A program made the translations under genes and the position numbers. This document shows, piece after piece, positions 38,313 through 50,745 of a stretch of DNA of 64,000 bases. Under the pieces are notes generated by a model. The model worked only from the letters and a program-made list of their open reading frames with translations, had not been told where the DNA came from and made no database searches. Source of the stretch: Buddleja alternifolia (Eukaryota > Streptophyta > Magnoliopsida > Lamiales > Scrophulariaceae); NCBI GenBank assembly GCA_019426215.1, contig CM033408.1:29119953-29183952 (forward strand). Direction: 5' to 3'. How positions within the stretch are numbered: position 1 is the first letter of the stretch; each line of letters begins with the position of its first letter.

Positions 38313-40651
38313 TCAATTATTCGACCAACCCGAGATAACCCTCCATGGAATGTTCGATAAACCCCAAACTACCCTAGCAAAGTGACACGAAAATAACATA
38401 TGCTTCACCGACTCATTCTCCTCCAAACAAAGCGGGCAAACTCCCCCCACATCAATCTGTTTATTTAAAGCCTTTCCAACCGGAAGAGCTCTATTGCAAG
38501 CTTTCCAAGAGAATAACCGAACTTTTGGTGGAACCCTACAATCCCAAATAAATTTCCAAGTAGAGTGTACCATATTAGATGATGTTGAAGCACATACTCT
38601 ACTTTTGACCTCCCGTGCTAAATGATACGCGCTCCTCACCGAGAAATACCCAAAATTTGTGAAGTGCCAAACTATCCTATCCTTATTCGCCGCCCTTCCC
38701 AATGGTATAGACACTATAGCCTCGGCTTCTCCCTCACTAAAAATATCCCGAATCAGCTCCATGTTCCACCTACCATCCGGCCCTTCTCTCAACTCACTAA
38801 CCCGAGCATCCGATTCCAAAATCCTAGGTGGAGAAGTGATCTTAAAACCCAATTTCCTAGGTAGCCACGGATCCTCCCAAATACTCACATCTTGACCCAA
38901 TCCAATACGCCACCTACACCCCTCCAAAAGAAGAACTCTAGCTCCAAAAATGCCCCTCCAAGTGAGCAAGGGATTCGACCCTAAATTTGTCTCCATAAAA
39001 AACGAGTCATGAAAGTAACGTGCTTTGAGAATACGACTTAAAAGACACTCCGGATTTTGAAGGATACGCCACCCTTGTTTGGCTAGCATGGCTTTGTTAA
39101 ACGAGTTTAGCTCCCTAAACCCAAGCCCTCCTTCATTCTTATCCTTACATAACCGATCCCAAGCTACCCAATGAATCTTCCGAGTCTCTCTATTATTCCA
39201 CCAAAAGCTCGCCATCCCTGACTCGATTTCTTTTAAAAGGCCATCCGGTAGTTGGAAGCAACTCATGCCATAGGTTGGAATTGCTTGCACCACCGCTTTC
39301 AACAAAATTTCTTTACCCGCTTGAGAAAGAAACCTCGCATTCCACTCTTGAAAATTCTTAACCACTCTTTCCCGAATCGAATCAAAGACTTCTTCTTAGA
39401 TCTTTCCACTACCGCCGGCAATCCCAAATACTTTTCATGCTTGTCCACAACTTGAACCCCCAAGACCGAAGCTAGCTGCCCCCTAATCTCTAACGGAGTA
39501 TTTTTGCTAAAAACCATCGAAGACTTCTCCAAATTAATCTTTTGACCCGAGACCACCTCATAACTCCTCAAAACTTTCTTTATGCAAGAGAAAACCGATT
39601 CCGTAGCTTGCATAAAGATTAGTGTGTCGTCCGCAAAAAGAAGATGTGAGACTCGAGGCGCACTCCTAGCCACCGCCACTTCCTTAATCTCCCCCCCGTC
39701 TTTCTGCCTCCTGTAAAAGACAACTAAACACTTCCGCCACAAGTAAGAAAAGATAAGGAGACAACGGGTCCCCCTGACGGAGTCCCCGTTGTGGATGCAA
39801 GAAACCAAAATGAGAACCATTAAGAGTAAAGGAGTACGATACTGAAGACACACACATCAAAACTAAGTCAGAGAAATCCCTATGAAAACCTAATCTATCT
39901 AAAACTTTCGCAAGAAAGTTCCACTCGACTCGGTCATAGGCTTTGCTCATGTCTAGTTTGAGGGCTACTTGACCTTCCTTACTCCAATTTTTGTTCTTCA
40001 AGAAATGGTTCGCCTCATATGCCACAAAAATATTGTCAGAAATAAGCCTACCGGGGATAGAAACAGATTGAGTCTCTGATATAATAGACTGAAGAAGGGG
40101 ATTAAGGCGGTTAGCTACACATTTAGAGACAAGCTTATATATGACATTACACAAACTTATTGGGCGTAAATGGGCCATGGATTCCGGATGATCACATTTT
40201 GGGATTAACACAACATGAGTGTAGTTCATCTTAGGCATAAGATCCTTTTTATTAAGCATATGAAGAACACTTTTAGTAACATCACGACCTATAATATGCC
40301 AAAATTTCTGATAAAAGATAGGGGACATGCCATCCGGACTCGGGGATTATAGGGATGCATTTGACTAAGAGCAAAACTTACCTCCTGAGCCACGTATGGT
40401 CGTCTGAGCTGTTGGTTCATGTCATCCGTCACATGGGCTTGAATAACACTTAAAGTCGAATTTAGTTTATCCTCAGTCGGCCGATTGGATGAGAAAATCT
40501 CTCGAAAATAATCCAAAATTATGCCTTGAATTTCCTCTTCGCTATCTTTCCATTCTCCCTTCGAATTTCTGAGCCTAACAATGTCATTTCTTTTTTTCTG
40601 TTCCGAGGCCTGAGCATGAAAAAAATTAGTGTTTCGATCCCCGTCTCGCAT
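38313..40651 (-). pseudogene. Reverse transcriptase and zf-RVT part of family B LINE ORF2 (frameshifted)
   Basis: Adjacent open pieces at 40651-40289, 40328-39684, 39853-39299 and 39365-38313 make up one former reading frame shifted several times. Recognisable blocks are HLRPISLCNVIYKL, LDMSKAYDRVEW, QRGLRQGDPLSPYLF, the intact catalytic FADD box (LLFADDTLIF), KYLGLPAVVERSKKK, and a zf-RVT end (CPLCLEENESVKHMLFSCHFA). At least three frameshifts separate the pieces, so no full enzyme can be made. Confidence 0.85.
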
Positions 40652-40698
40652 CTACAACACTCTACTCCTTTGATGCCATGCCGCTTAATCCCTCGCTC

Positions 40699-41709
40699 TC
40701 ACTTCTTCCAATTCAGCCCTAGCCCTTGCAACTTCGGTTTTTGTATTCCCATTCCATTCCCCGGTTTGAGCAGTAGTGATAAAATGCTCAAGATCATCAA
40801 TACGCTTTTTCCTCTGTCCCGTAGTCTCATTGTTCCATTTGAGAAATCCCACTCTACAATGTTTGATATTCTCCTACATGTGCTCAACCTCTTCCAAACC
40901 CGAATCCACCTTCCAAGAATCCTCACCACTTGTTCGCACTTGTTGGACCTAATCCACATCGCCTCAAATCGAAACATCTTTTTCTTCTTACGAGTAGGAG
41001 GCCGTGGCTTAGGTGATAGCTCAATGAGGATCGGTGCATGATCCGAGTATGCCGTCGTAAGATGGGGCACTTTTGCATTTGGAAAAGTACTACTCCAAGC
41101 CGTATTAGCACAAGCTCTATCAATACGCTCCTTAACCGTAGAAGAAAATTCCCGGTAGTTACTCCACGTGAACTTGTATCTCGAAAATCCTAAGTCATGT
41201 AAATCACAGAATTGAAGAGTCTCTCTAAACACTCTCATTTGCCAATTAGCTTTTGGAGGGCCTCCTTCCTTTTCAGATTGGAATAAGATCTCATTATAAT
41301 CGCCTGCCACTAACCAAGCCCGATCCCCATGATGACATAAACTCCTAAGCAGCTCCCACAATCGTCTTCTTCTAGCAACCTCGGGTTCGCCATAAAACCC
41401 CGTAAACCTCCAACATCCCGTATTAACCCCCGGATTATCACTCACATCAATATGATTGTTTGAGAAAGATTGAAGAAGCACATCCAAACTCTTGTCCCAA
41501 AGCAGACCGAGGCCGCCACCAATTCCCCTAGACTCCACACACACACCAAACATATTCGTGAGAATCATTAACCGCTCAAACTTATCTTTTTTGCATTTTG
41601 TTTCAGATAAGAACACCAAGGAAGGTTTATTAAAGCGAATGAAGTCCGCTTTTTGACGAACCGCCCATGGATCCCCCAATCCATGGCAGTTCCAAGCTAA
41701 GATACTCAT
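40699..41709 (-). pseudogene. AP-endonuclease domain of family B LINE ORF2
   Basis: Starts MSILAWNCHGLGDP, the standard start of plant LINE ORF2, then SETKCKKDKFERL, LVAGDYNEIL and YSDHAPILIEL, which are the Asn, Glu, Asp and His motifs of apurinic-type endonucleases that nick target DNA. The frame is open for about 336 codons, but its last ~60 residues no longer match the family, consistent with a frameshift before the reverse transcriptase. The start codon overlaps the ORF1 stop in the tetranucleotide ATGA. Confidence 0.85.
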
Positions 41710-43102
41710 TGGGATTGGCGGGGCTGCTCCGCAACCCTCGCCAAAGTGGAGATTTGCTTTTTGCTAGGATGACTCTCCTCATCATCCTGATTTTCCAACA
41801 CTTCCACAACTTTCCTCTTAGGGGCTGAAATGCTCTTTTTCTTAGCAAGTCGTAGGCTTCGTTTAACTGGTAAGGTTCGGTTTTGGGGAGGGGATGGGGT
41901 TATATGTAAAGGCATATTGATCAAGATGGGGCTGTTCAAGGGTTGGATCAGGTGGTGAATCGGTGTTTTGAAAGAATAAGTCGGGTTCCAGGTGTTTGAT
42001 ATATGAAATAGGGTTGTACGGTGTGTGGTTGAGGAAAAACGGGATGGAGCAAACCATTCTATGATTGATGGATCGAACTGAGAGTTGACTTCAGTATTGT
42101 CATTGGCTTCAGAACCCTCTCGAAGGTTTTGAACTAATGTTTGGCTCCCTACCCCTTTCACATATTTTGTTTGAGAAAAATTAGCAGAAAAAGCTCTCGC
42201 ATCACCAAAACCAGGTGGAACGCTTTGAGATGAAGACCCCAGTAAAGTCCTTCCATTCACTAACCCTCCACTCGGCTGAGTATGCCATGAAACAGATCTA
42301 GATGCCCGGTTTGGTTCGCCTCTTCCTTCTGGATAGACACCCCCTCTTGGTATAATTGGTCTCCGACGACCCACTACACGTAGATAAGGGCCAAAAGGGA
42401 ACTGCTCGGGTTCAACGAAATTTTCCCGGTAACGATTCTCACAAAAACTCTCGGAGTGACCAATAAGCCCACACAAGTAGCAAAAATTCGGAAGTTTTTC
42501 GTAAGATAGCTTCACCCAGAATGACTCGCCCGCGGGACTCTTAAGCGAAATAAAGCGCTGAAATGGTTTTGTAATATCGATACATACCCTAATCCTCAAA
42601 ACTACGTCCCAGCCCCCTGCTTCTTCCGACAACTCCGACTCAATGAAAATGCCAATCATATTCCCTAGAAACTCCGCCATTATCCTGTTTCTTTGGCTCA
42701 AAGGAAGCTCGTGAGTCTGCACATTAAACTCCACCCAACTTAAGTCCACAAGCATGGGATTATCCGTCTCGAACAACTTCCGAAGGACTACTAGTTGATT
42801 GTCAAAATTCCATGGCGAAAATTCCATCACTCTATCTCTATCCCTCACATGATCAAATATAACTAGAAATCTATCTTCATCAAGCTTCTGAAACTCCACG
42901 TTCTTCACAACATTGAAGGTTGAATTAAGAGTTGAAATAAGAGCCCTAAAGTTCACTCTTCTCTTCGTTACCACTCACCCTACCAAAATATGACCCTGAA
43001 GACTCTGCCCCTGTTGCCATATTTGTTGAGGAATCTCTGTTTCCTTCCCCTCTTTTTCTGAAAGAGAAAGTAACTCTTCCAACCGAGCGATATTCTCTTC
43101 CA
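41706..43102 (-). pseudogene. ORF1 (gag-like, CCHC zinc knuckle) of family B LINE
   Basis: The open part, 42974-41706, encodes about 422 residues: a DUF4283-like region (RRVNFRALISTL, then FSPWNFDNQLVVLR) and a CCHC knuckle, C-X2-C-X4-H-X4-C (CYLCGLIGHSESFC), typical of plant L1 ORF1 proteins that bind element RNA. The natural start is probably the ATG near 43102 (MEENIARLEELLSLSE), which is in the same frame but separated by one TGA just before 42974; a CGA-to-TGA change would explain it. The C-terminus is Lys/Arg-rich. Otherwise intact. Confidence 0.82.
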
Positions 43103-44075
43103 TTCGTCCACCCCTAAAGAAACCCTAAATGAACCTTAGTGTTATTCTCGTAGTGTGAGTCGAAGACAAAATCCCCAGCTGGACTTCCACCCGTGACTTG
43201 AGATAAAGCAAAGCAAAACAGTCAAAAACCAAACGGAAAGTGACAGCGACGACCGAGAAAAGCTGGAGCCAAACTTAACATAAAAGAGGAAACCTAATGC
43301 ACCGAAACGGAAACTACACTAAAGCAAGAAAAAAGAAAGCTAAAAATAGGCAAAGAGAGCAGAAAAAAAAGCTAAAGGAAAGATGATGTTGACGGATCCA
43401 GCATAGAAGCATGTGGTGAACCATTTCTCATCTAAACAAACAAAGGATAAGGGGCTCTCCACTACCACAAGCAAAACCATGAAGCAAGCTCGTGGACTTC
43501 TTCCGAAAGCTACTTCCTCACAGAAAGACAGACTAACTCTCGTGTTTGCACTCCCCTAAACCCCCCGAAGAGCTAAGATCTTCAGCTACCGTACTCCCGT
43601 CGACGAGAAGACGAGGAAACCCTAACCGAGAATGAAAGCAAAACCCTAGAAACCCTCACGTGGAGAGAGAAAGCCTCTCATGTAGAGAGAGAAAAAAACT
43701 TAAGTTAGCTGCCTTTATTTAGGAAAAAGCAACCGAATCACTGCAGACTATTTCGGAAGCCTCTTCTCCACATCAACATTACAATAAGGTAACCCGTATT
43801 CAAGATCTTCTTCGATGCAATTGGCACACAGAGATTAATTATATTCTGTGCTGCGGGAAGCAAATCAAGTAGTAGATCATCTAGCTAAAACTGTTCGAAG
43901 ACAGAGCTTGGTGATTATTAACAATCCGGATGCAACGGTACAACGTTTGTATGAACAAGATATGCTAGGCGTTACTTGGCCTAGGCTTTCGACTATTAGT
44001 CCGAGTTAGTCGGACTAAGGTATTAGGGCAACACCCTTCCTTTACTACAATAAAAAAAAAAAATTGTTGATGCAA

Positions 44076-46251
44076 ACATGCTATATTTTTAGGTGTCGAA
44101 AATAAAATAAAAAAAATCGTAAAAAGAAATTGGATCATGTTCCCATTTTTATTATTTAGGTGTCGATTTTTTTTTCTCAATAATAGATGTTTGGATGAGT
44201 ACGATTGACTTATTTGACATAGACAAGGATCAATTAAATTCCATATAAAATATGTTGAAGAGGACATAAAATATGAAAACCATGTTTTTCTAAAAAATAA
44301 TTCTAACAAAACAAATACGTGTGATAATTATATTTTTATGTTTAAATAGTAACTAATAAGTCCTATTACTTATTCATTTCCCGTTTGTCCAAAATTATAT
44401 GATAAATTATTAAAGTCCAATTTTTTGTGACACATTGACACTACTTACTTCCTTTGTGTTATTATGTAAGTTTCTTTGGGTTGTAACCATGGTTCGCTAG
44501 AACAGTCGCGATGGTTGTCGCGGACATCACCATTCCAGTTTCATTGTAATGTCGTGGAACGGTCGCTGCCGTTCCGCACTTTTTTGGCTTAAATTGCTCA
44601 AAACATTTAGAAAAAAATTCTAAAAAAATTCTTATTAAATAAATACTGTATTAAATGTTTAAGTTGTCTAATTCAAAGATTTTGAACACCAAAAACAAAT
44701 AAGATGTTGGAATGCACTAGTACTATTATAACTCTGAAATAATGACATATAATTCTTGCAATTTGTATCACTTAAAAAGTACTTTGCGCATAAAAATATT
44801 TGAATTAGAGTTAATATCACCTTACAAGTATATCACTAAAAAATTAAATATTAAGTTCGACTATTGAAACTATCGGTAATGCTCTCAATATAATAACAAT
44901 ATCCATATGAGCAATTAGTTTTTTTTTTTTTGGTAAGGCAATTAGGTTCAAAATTAGACTCACAATCTCACGTAATATTCTTAGTCTAAATTTAAGTAAT
45001 TTTCAATCTAATACTAAATTTAAGCTATTTACCTTCAGTGAATATTCTTTTAAATCATTTTCCTTTATTTCCATTTTAATTTTAAGTTTTCCTTATTTTA
45101 TTCCTTTTCCTTTTTTCCCGTTTAACTTTGGCAGATTCTTTCTTATTTCCATTTTAGTTTTAAGTTTTCCTTAAACACTTTTTCCATTTTTATTTTTTCA
45201 TTTGAGAATGAAAATACACACTTTATACTATTTTTAACTGAAAATATTTTCATTTTCATTTTCATGTTTATGTTTCCAATAAATTTCAATCATTTTTTTA
45301 AAATTACATTTCACATCACTCATCTCACAATTTCTTTTTATCATTTTTCTCTCTCATCTCCTTTTAATTTTTTAAACCTTTCTCTCTCCTTCCTTTAAAT
45401 TTTTAAATCCAACACTATTCATCTAATCATTACTTTTCAATCACTTCACATCACAAACACCAATTTCAACCATTTTTAAAAACACAACCAAACACACCTA
45501 CTTTTTTCACTTTTCTCACACAAAAATAAAAAAAATCATTCCCCCATACATTTTAAAAAATGACGGTTGAAAATGAAATGAAAACACATCCAAACAAAGC
45601 CTTAGCTTTTTGCCATAATCAATTCTACAATAATCGATTATGCAAAAGTTAGGTCAAACTCGTCTGTCATGTACCATCAAAAAGCATGCAAACAGTATTT
45701 CATTCACACACTTAGCGTGTGAGAACCAACATTTTTAACTCCTGACGGAGATGTGGTTTTGTACGAAGTTTATAGGTCACAGAGGGTATTTTGAGTATTT
45801 GTTGAATACGAGGGTTTTAGTATTTTCACAGTAATACAACTTTTTTTTTTTTTTTTAGCATTTTACCCTTGTATATACTATCTATACTATTATAGAATTG
45901 AAAAACGCCATGTCGGTGGATCCATGACAAATTTTATTCTACAATTTACAATTTAGGTGTAATGCACCATGTGAGTGACAAAATAATATCTCAATTTTTT
46001 TGGTGAAGTGACTTAAGGACAAACACATGATTTCTAATGCCTAATATTTCAAGCAACAAAATTTGCACTAGACAGTAAAAAAAAAAAATCACTTACAGGC
46101 CAAATCTTCGCGTTGACCTTTTGCATTCCTGTCTCCTAAATCCAATATTCTGAAAATAACCCCAGTTGAAAAATTATATACACCAAATTCCTTGAATTAC
46201 ATGGAAATAATCCTAAAAAAAGAATTACATAATTATTTCAACAAATCAGGG
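44076..46251. other. AT-rich intergenic DNA, no gene seen
   Basis: Positions 45000-45600 are T/C-rich on the plus strand and include the right half of a Tourist-like MITE ending aaacaaagcctta at about 45604; its left end could not be found. A degenerate inverted 'ggaacggtcgctgccgttcc' motif lies near 44552. No coding signal. Confidence 0.5.
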
Positions 46252-46258
46252 CTACAAC

Positions 46259-46425
46259 CAGGGATGGAGCCTGGGTGCTGGTCCCACCGCCCTTAACTTT
46301 AAGAAAATTATTTTTCTGCGCTACAAACTTTTGATATTTGAGATTTCAAACCCCCCCCCCCCAATAGGTTTACCCTCTCTTTTTTTCATTCGCCCCCCAA
46401 CCCCAAATCATGACTCCGTCCTTGA
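46259..46425. mobile_element. Short hAT-like MITE
   Basis: Starts cagggatggagcc and ends tgactccgtccttg (inverted), flanked by ctacaac at 46252-46258 and 46426-46432 (7 of probably 8 bp). A related terminus (cagggacggagcc) without a matching partner occurs at 63091. It includes a C12 run near 46350. Confidence 0.55.
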
Positions 46426-46432
46426 CTACAAC

Positions 46433-48109
46433 AAGTTAACCATATCTTAGCAAACCATAGCTACAACCAATTAATCATAAACACGACATACTATGAAATC
46501 CAATAAATTCGAACAAAGATTAAATATTAATTTTTTTTACAGATATCATCAAACTAACGTTGATTCAATCCGGCGAAGGAACGTGATGAAACGAATGAAG
46601 TCGAGCTGCATCATATCCAATTGGGGAAAAATGTTATCATATAATGGGGACAGAATCCATAAATTACAATACCTGGCTAGATTCATTATCTCTTTAATTG
46701 TACCCAATGAACAACAAAATCGCATCAAGGAAAGTACACAAAAAAAGGGTGGAAGATTAGTAATACTATAATTACATGAAAAGATTTCAGGTAGGCGCAT
46801 GGAAAAAAGGGAGGAAATAAAGGGAAATGAAGTTATCTAAAAATTTTGCTGCTTTCAGGAACACTCGCACTGCATGACTTTAATATGTGTATATTTCTAT
46901 ATATATATATGTGTGTGTGTATTCAGTGTGTATTTTTCTACACCAGAAAGTGACTCTATCTGTACGTGTGAGTGAGAACTGAGAAGCGGAGAGGTTGGTT
47001 GTAATTCACAATTATTCTTTCTTTTTTGAACAAGTAATTCACAATTGATTGAAAAGAAGGTAAATTTATTTATTTTAATTTTAAATGAAGAGAATATCTC
47101 ACCAACACATAGGACTTATAATTTTTAATTATGAACGACGTAGACCTGCAAAATTCCAAATAAGAAGAAAACTTTGGATAAAGAAGTTAAATGATTGTTT
47201 ACCAGCAATTTTTTAAAAAAATCTAGACTGGGATACTGATCAATAAATTCAAAATTTTTAATAATGGCCACAGCCCATATAAATCCTATAAGATTTCAAA
47301 TTAGCAAAAATGATCGGCTGTAATTAAACCTAGGAAATTTCATGTGAAACTAACACCGGTTTAAAAAGCTTTGTTTAACCAAAGGGAGTTAGTTGATGTG
47401 GTATATGAGTCAATTCCCTTAATCATAGATCTCAAGTTCGAGCTTTGGGATCGAAAAAATTATTTTTGTTTTGGGAACCACAAAAAAAAAAAACAAGCCT
47501 TTGTTTACTAGTAATGGGTCCAGTGCGATGTGATGACATAGGATTGACGAGTGAAGATGAAACACGTGTGTTTTTGTTTGTTTAGGTTTTACCCTCTTTT
47601 GAGGACCAGGTTTGTTTGGCCCATGCGTGTGCAGGGGTCATTTTATCTATTTTGCTTTCTTTAATCTGATATTCTCATAATATCGCTATGCATCCCAATA
47701 ATTGAATGAAAATTAGTTAAATAAAAGTAAGAGATGGGAGTGGGAGGGAGAGAGTAGAACAAAGAAAAAGGATGAGATTACTATCCAGAAAATTCGAATT
47801 CATTCGCGAAAAGAACCTTCCCTTTATATGTGGGAGAATTCAACTTAATTTACCCAACTCATGACTTCCTACAATACAAGTCAAATTCTCTTATTATAAA
47901 AATCGTGAGCTCGTTTATGAAGAATTTCTTGTCTTTTACATCAGTGGTGCTAGTTGCGTGTTTTTCATAAACCGGATTTGGTACGACCCGGCAACCCCCT
48001 CTTTTACTTGAAGAGACGATCCAGCAACTCTAGATGGAGCTATCTGGTACTCTATTGAAAGACTATCTCAAAGATATAGCCGATAAAAGCATCAAGCCAA
48101 GTGTTTCAC

Positions 48110-48111
<2 letters not shown>
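46433..48111. other. Intergenic DNA with a short SINE, no gene seen
   Basis: AT-rich DNA with (TA)n and (GT)n runs at 46897-46920. Overlapping open frames on both strands at 46493-46800 show no family signature. The SINE at 47378-47498 is listed separately. Confidence 0.45.
47378..47498 (+). mobile_element. Short tRNA-derived SINE-like insertion with poly-A
   Basis: About 120 bp containing tRNA-like A-box (gttagttgatgtgg) and B-box (tcaagttcgagc) motifs, then a T-rich stretch and a 12-A tail. The 9-bp direct repeat ctttgttta flanks it (47369-47377 and 47499-47507). Confidence 0.6.

Positions 48112-48148
<37 letters not shown>
48112..48148. repeat. (TA)n microsatellite, left border of repeat element A
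   Basis: About 18 TA units directly abutting the terminal agggtcaagatc of element A. Confidence 0.9.
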
Positions 48149-48153
<5 letters not shown>

Positions 48154-50714
48154 CAAGATCTAATACATACCCTCTCTTAGATAAGATCTAAGACCCAATA
48201 TACACCATTGGATATATTAAATCCAACAGTCCACAATTAATCAATAAATAGGTTGGATATTTGGCTCCAATTGTATCAAGGGGTATAACAGTCAATGACA
48301 TCATTTTACAGCATTTAACCAACCAAAAAAAGGGGACAAAATCTTTCCTAAAATCTCTCCATTTGAAACTGCCGAAATCTCCCCCTACAATCTCTCGATT
48401 TGTTACCAAAATTAAATCACAGAAAATTAATAGAATCAGTTATTGATTGAATTAAAATTCTGAAATTTCAGAATTTCTCGAAATCTAAAATCTGAAATTT
48501 TCTATGATTGAATGTATCCAATGGTTTGTATTGGATAAAATTCACAGTGTATAATGGTTTGTATTGTAGTGTATAATGAATTGTATTGTAGTGTATAATG
48601 GTTTGTATTGTAGTGTATAATAATGAATCTAATCTATAATTTGTTATACTATTCTATAAAATAAGATTTATAAGTTGAATCCATAAAGAAAAGATAACAC
48701 TTGTTATAAATTCCTGTGTTAATAATATGATCTTTGTGTAATGCATATACATCAGATATATTGATGTGTATTTTGATAAGTTACATATATGCACGCTTGC
48801 ATAATATGCATACACTTTTTTCAAAATTAATATAAATTGTTGTCTTATACCACCAATGAATGCCTGATAGTTGTTCACCCATCAAAACACGTCAAATATA
48901 TTCTATTAGTGAAGAAAAATAATGGTTTGTGGGAGACTTCCAATGGTTTGTAGCTCAAAGGAAAAATCATGAACTTCATACTGATTTCTGTGAAGTCCTA
49001 ATTGTGATGATCCAATCATCAAACGAAGTCTATGGTGATTCGAGAGAGAGAGACATAAAATAGTGACCACTTTTAAATTTGAAGTGTTCAAGAGACCTAA
49101 TTAATAATAGACTACGTGACAACATTAAACTTTTAAATTTTCTGAATATATAATAACATGCATGCATGGTTGTAGTGTATAATAATGAATCTAATCTATA
49201 ATTTATTATACCATTCCATATAATTGTGTATAAAATTCACAGTGTATAATGGTTTGTATTGTAGTGTATAATGATTTGTATTGTAGTGTATAATGGTTTG
49301 TATTATAGTGTATAATAATGAATCTAATCTATAATTTATTATACCATTCCATATAGTTGTGTATAAAATTCACAGTGTATAATAGTTTGTATTGTAACGT
49401 ATAATAGTTTGTATTGTAGTGTATAATAATGAATCTAATCTACAATCTGTTATACCATTCTATATAGTTGTGTATAAAAATTCACAGTGTATAATGGTTT
49501 GTATTGTAGTGTATAATGGTTTGCATTGTAGTGTATAATGGTTTGTATTGTAGTGTATAATAATGAATCTAATCTACAATCTGTTATACCATTTTACAGT
49601 GAATACAATAGCTAATTAATCAATTATATAATAGTTAAAAATCAAATATACAGTAAATATAAATAAGGTAAAATACGAAAATAATGGAAATAAATAAAAA
49701 TAAATATAAAAATCCGACTGAAAATATAAAAACGCGAAAAAACCTATTAAAACGATGGAATTTGGGCCCGAGAGGGTGGTGCTCAGCATACTTATGATAA
49801 GTATACTGAGATATTTTTAAAACGATGTTTCCTACAAGATTGAAGTAGATCTTGGGACCAAATTCCAAAAACAATTTTTGCCTTTCGAAAATTTAAAAAA
49901 TATATATATTTTTTATTTTTTTAAAGCAAAACGCAATGCATGAGTGGTGATATACAATGTGGTATTTAGTGACATAGTTGTGTATAAAATTCACAGTGTA
50001 TAATAGTTTGTATTATAGTGTATAATGGTTTGTATTGTAGTGTATAATGATGAATCTAGTCTATAATCTGTTATACCATTCTATATAGTTGTGTATAAAA
50101 TTCACAGTGTATAATGGTTTGTATTGTAGTGTATAATGGTTTGTTATTATAGTGTATAATGGTCCGTTACAGAGAAATAAGAGTGAAACCCATTTGTTAT
50201 TTTCTTACTATGATGATTTGAAGATCTGAGTGCAATTAATGAGTTGAGATTGAATCAAATTGGGTGTTGAAGTTAACTCTCTCTGATTTGTTACTTTTTA
50301 CCAGAAAAGGGCGAGATTGTTGAAGGCCTGCTGCATGAATTGACGATGATAATGAATCGAGCTTGATGATTAATTGAGCTTGATAATGAATAACGTAAAT
50401 AAGGGGGATTTGATTTCTGTATATTGAGTGATGATGATTAATTGAGTTTTGTGAACTGATCGAATTGTAATTGGAAAGAAAAAATTAATTGGCGAAAAAA
50501 AATTTGTTAATGGGCGAAATAAGGGGGATAAACTGATCCTGCATGATATTTTCATCTGTTTTGTTGGACCTATTGACTAAAATGCCCCTATTATCATTAA
50601 ATTAAAGATAAAACTGAAATAATGGCTTTAAATATGGACCTTGAGATCAAATGGTTTAAATGGTTAAGATTGGGTCTTAGATCTTACCTAATGCCAAGGT
50701 ATGTATTTGATCCA

Positions 50715-50720
<6 letters not shown>
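48149..50720. mobile_element. (TA)n-bounded inverted-terminal element A
   Basis: Its left end agggtcaagatctaatac and right end (reverse complement agggtatggatcaaatac) are inverted repeats over about 60 bp, including the shared block taagatctaagacccaat. The borders are (TA)n tracts, so the TSD is hidden in a microsatellite. The same termini bound element B next to it. Insertion into (TA)n is reminiscent of rice Micron elements, but the superfamily is uncertain. The interior (48530-50170) is built from tandem repeats. No transposase frame. Confidence 0.75.
48530..50170. repeat. Hierarchical tandem repeat based on a ~22-bp unit
   Basis: The unit tgtataatggtttgtattg plus a few bases recurs two to three times in a row. 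Each short array is followed by a conserved spacer (taatgaatctaatctataat, then 'ttatacca') and a restart (aaaattcacag), forming a higher-order unit of roughly 110-140 bp. Higher-order copies start near 48534, 49228, 49357, 49467, 49979 and 50096, with unrelated DNA at 48700-49140 and 49600-49970. Confidence 0.8.

Positions 50721-50744
<24 letters not shown>
50721..50744. repeat. (TA)n microsatellite shared by elements A and B
   Basis: Twelve TA units form the entire junction between the right end of element A (ataccct) and the left end of element B (agggtc). Confidence 0.9.

Positions 50745-50745
<1 letters not shown>

Larger units (their letters stand above)
35964..43738 (-). mobile_element. 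Near full-length LINE (family B) nested in family A LINE
   Basis: Oriented minus: the 5' end is at 43738 and the poly-A end near 35964-35973. It is flanked by the exact 16-bp direct repeat cactgcagactatttc (35948-35963 and 43739-43754). Without the solo LTR inside, the element is about 6.2 kb, a usual full length for plant L1-type elements. It has a 5' UTR with CT-rich and 'tagggttt' phrases, ORF1 and an ORF2 with endonuclease, reverse transcriptase and RNase H regions. Frameshifts and stops make it inactive. Confidence 0.92.
33801..44063 (+). mobile_element. 5'-truncated LINE (family A), split by a second LINE
   Basis: A non-LTR retrotransposon remnant in two parts: 33801-35947 (reverse transcriptase, zf-RVT, start of RNase H) and 43755-44063 (rest of RNase H, 3' UTR, poly-A). 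The reverse transcriptase keeps RGLRQGDPLSPYLF, but the catalytic FADD box reads FAHD and many stops and frameshifts are present. The whole unit is flanked by the 12-bp direct repeat ttgttgatgcaa (33789-33800 and 44064-44075). Its protein sequence and 3' end resemble the fragment at 3204-4310, so both belong to one family. Non-functional. Confidence 0.9.

Noticed and set aside
38622..38895. Plus-strand open frames within the LINE
   Set aside because: They are antisense shadows of the minus-strand zf-RVT coding region.
46493..46800. Overlapping open frames of 83 and 92 codons on both strands
   Set aside because: Neither has a domain, codon bias or splice context; their coincidence on both strands suggests chance.
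48530..50170. Regular short repeats considered as a CRISPR-like array
   Set aside because: The genome is eukaryotic, spacers are conserved rather than unique, and the units form ordinary hierarchical tandem repeats.
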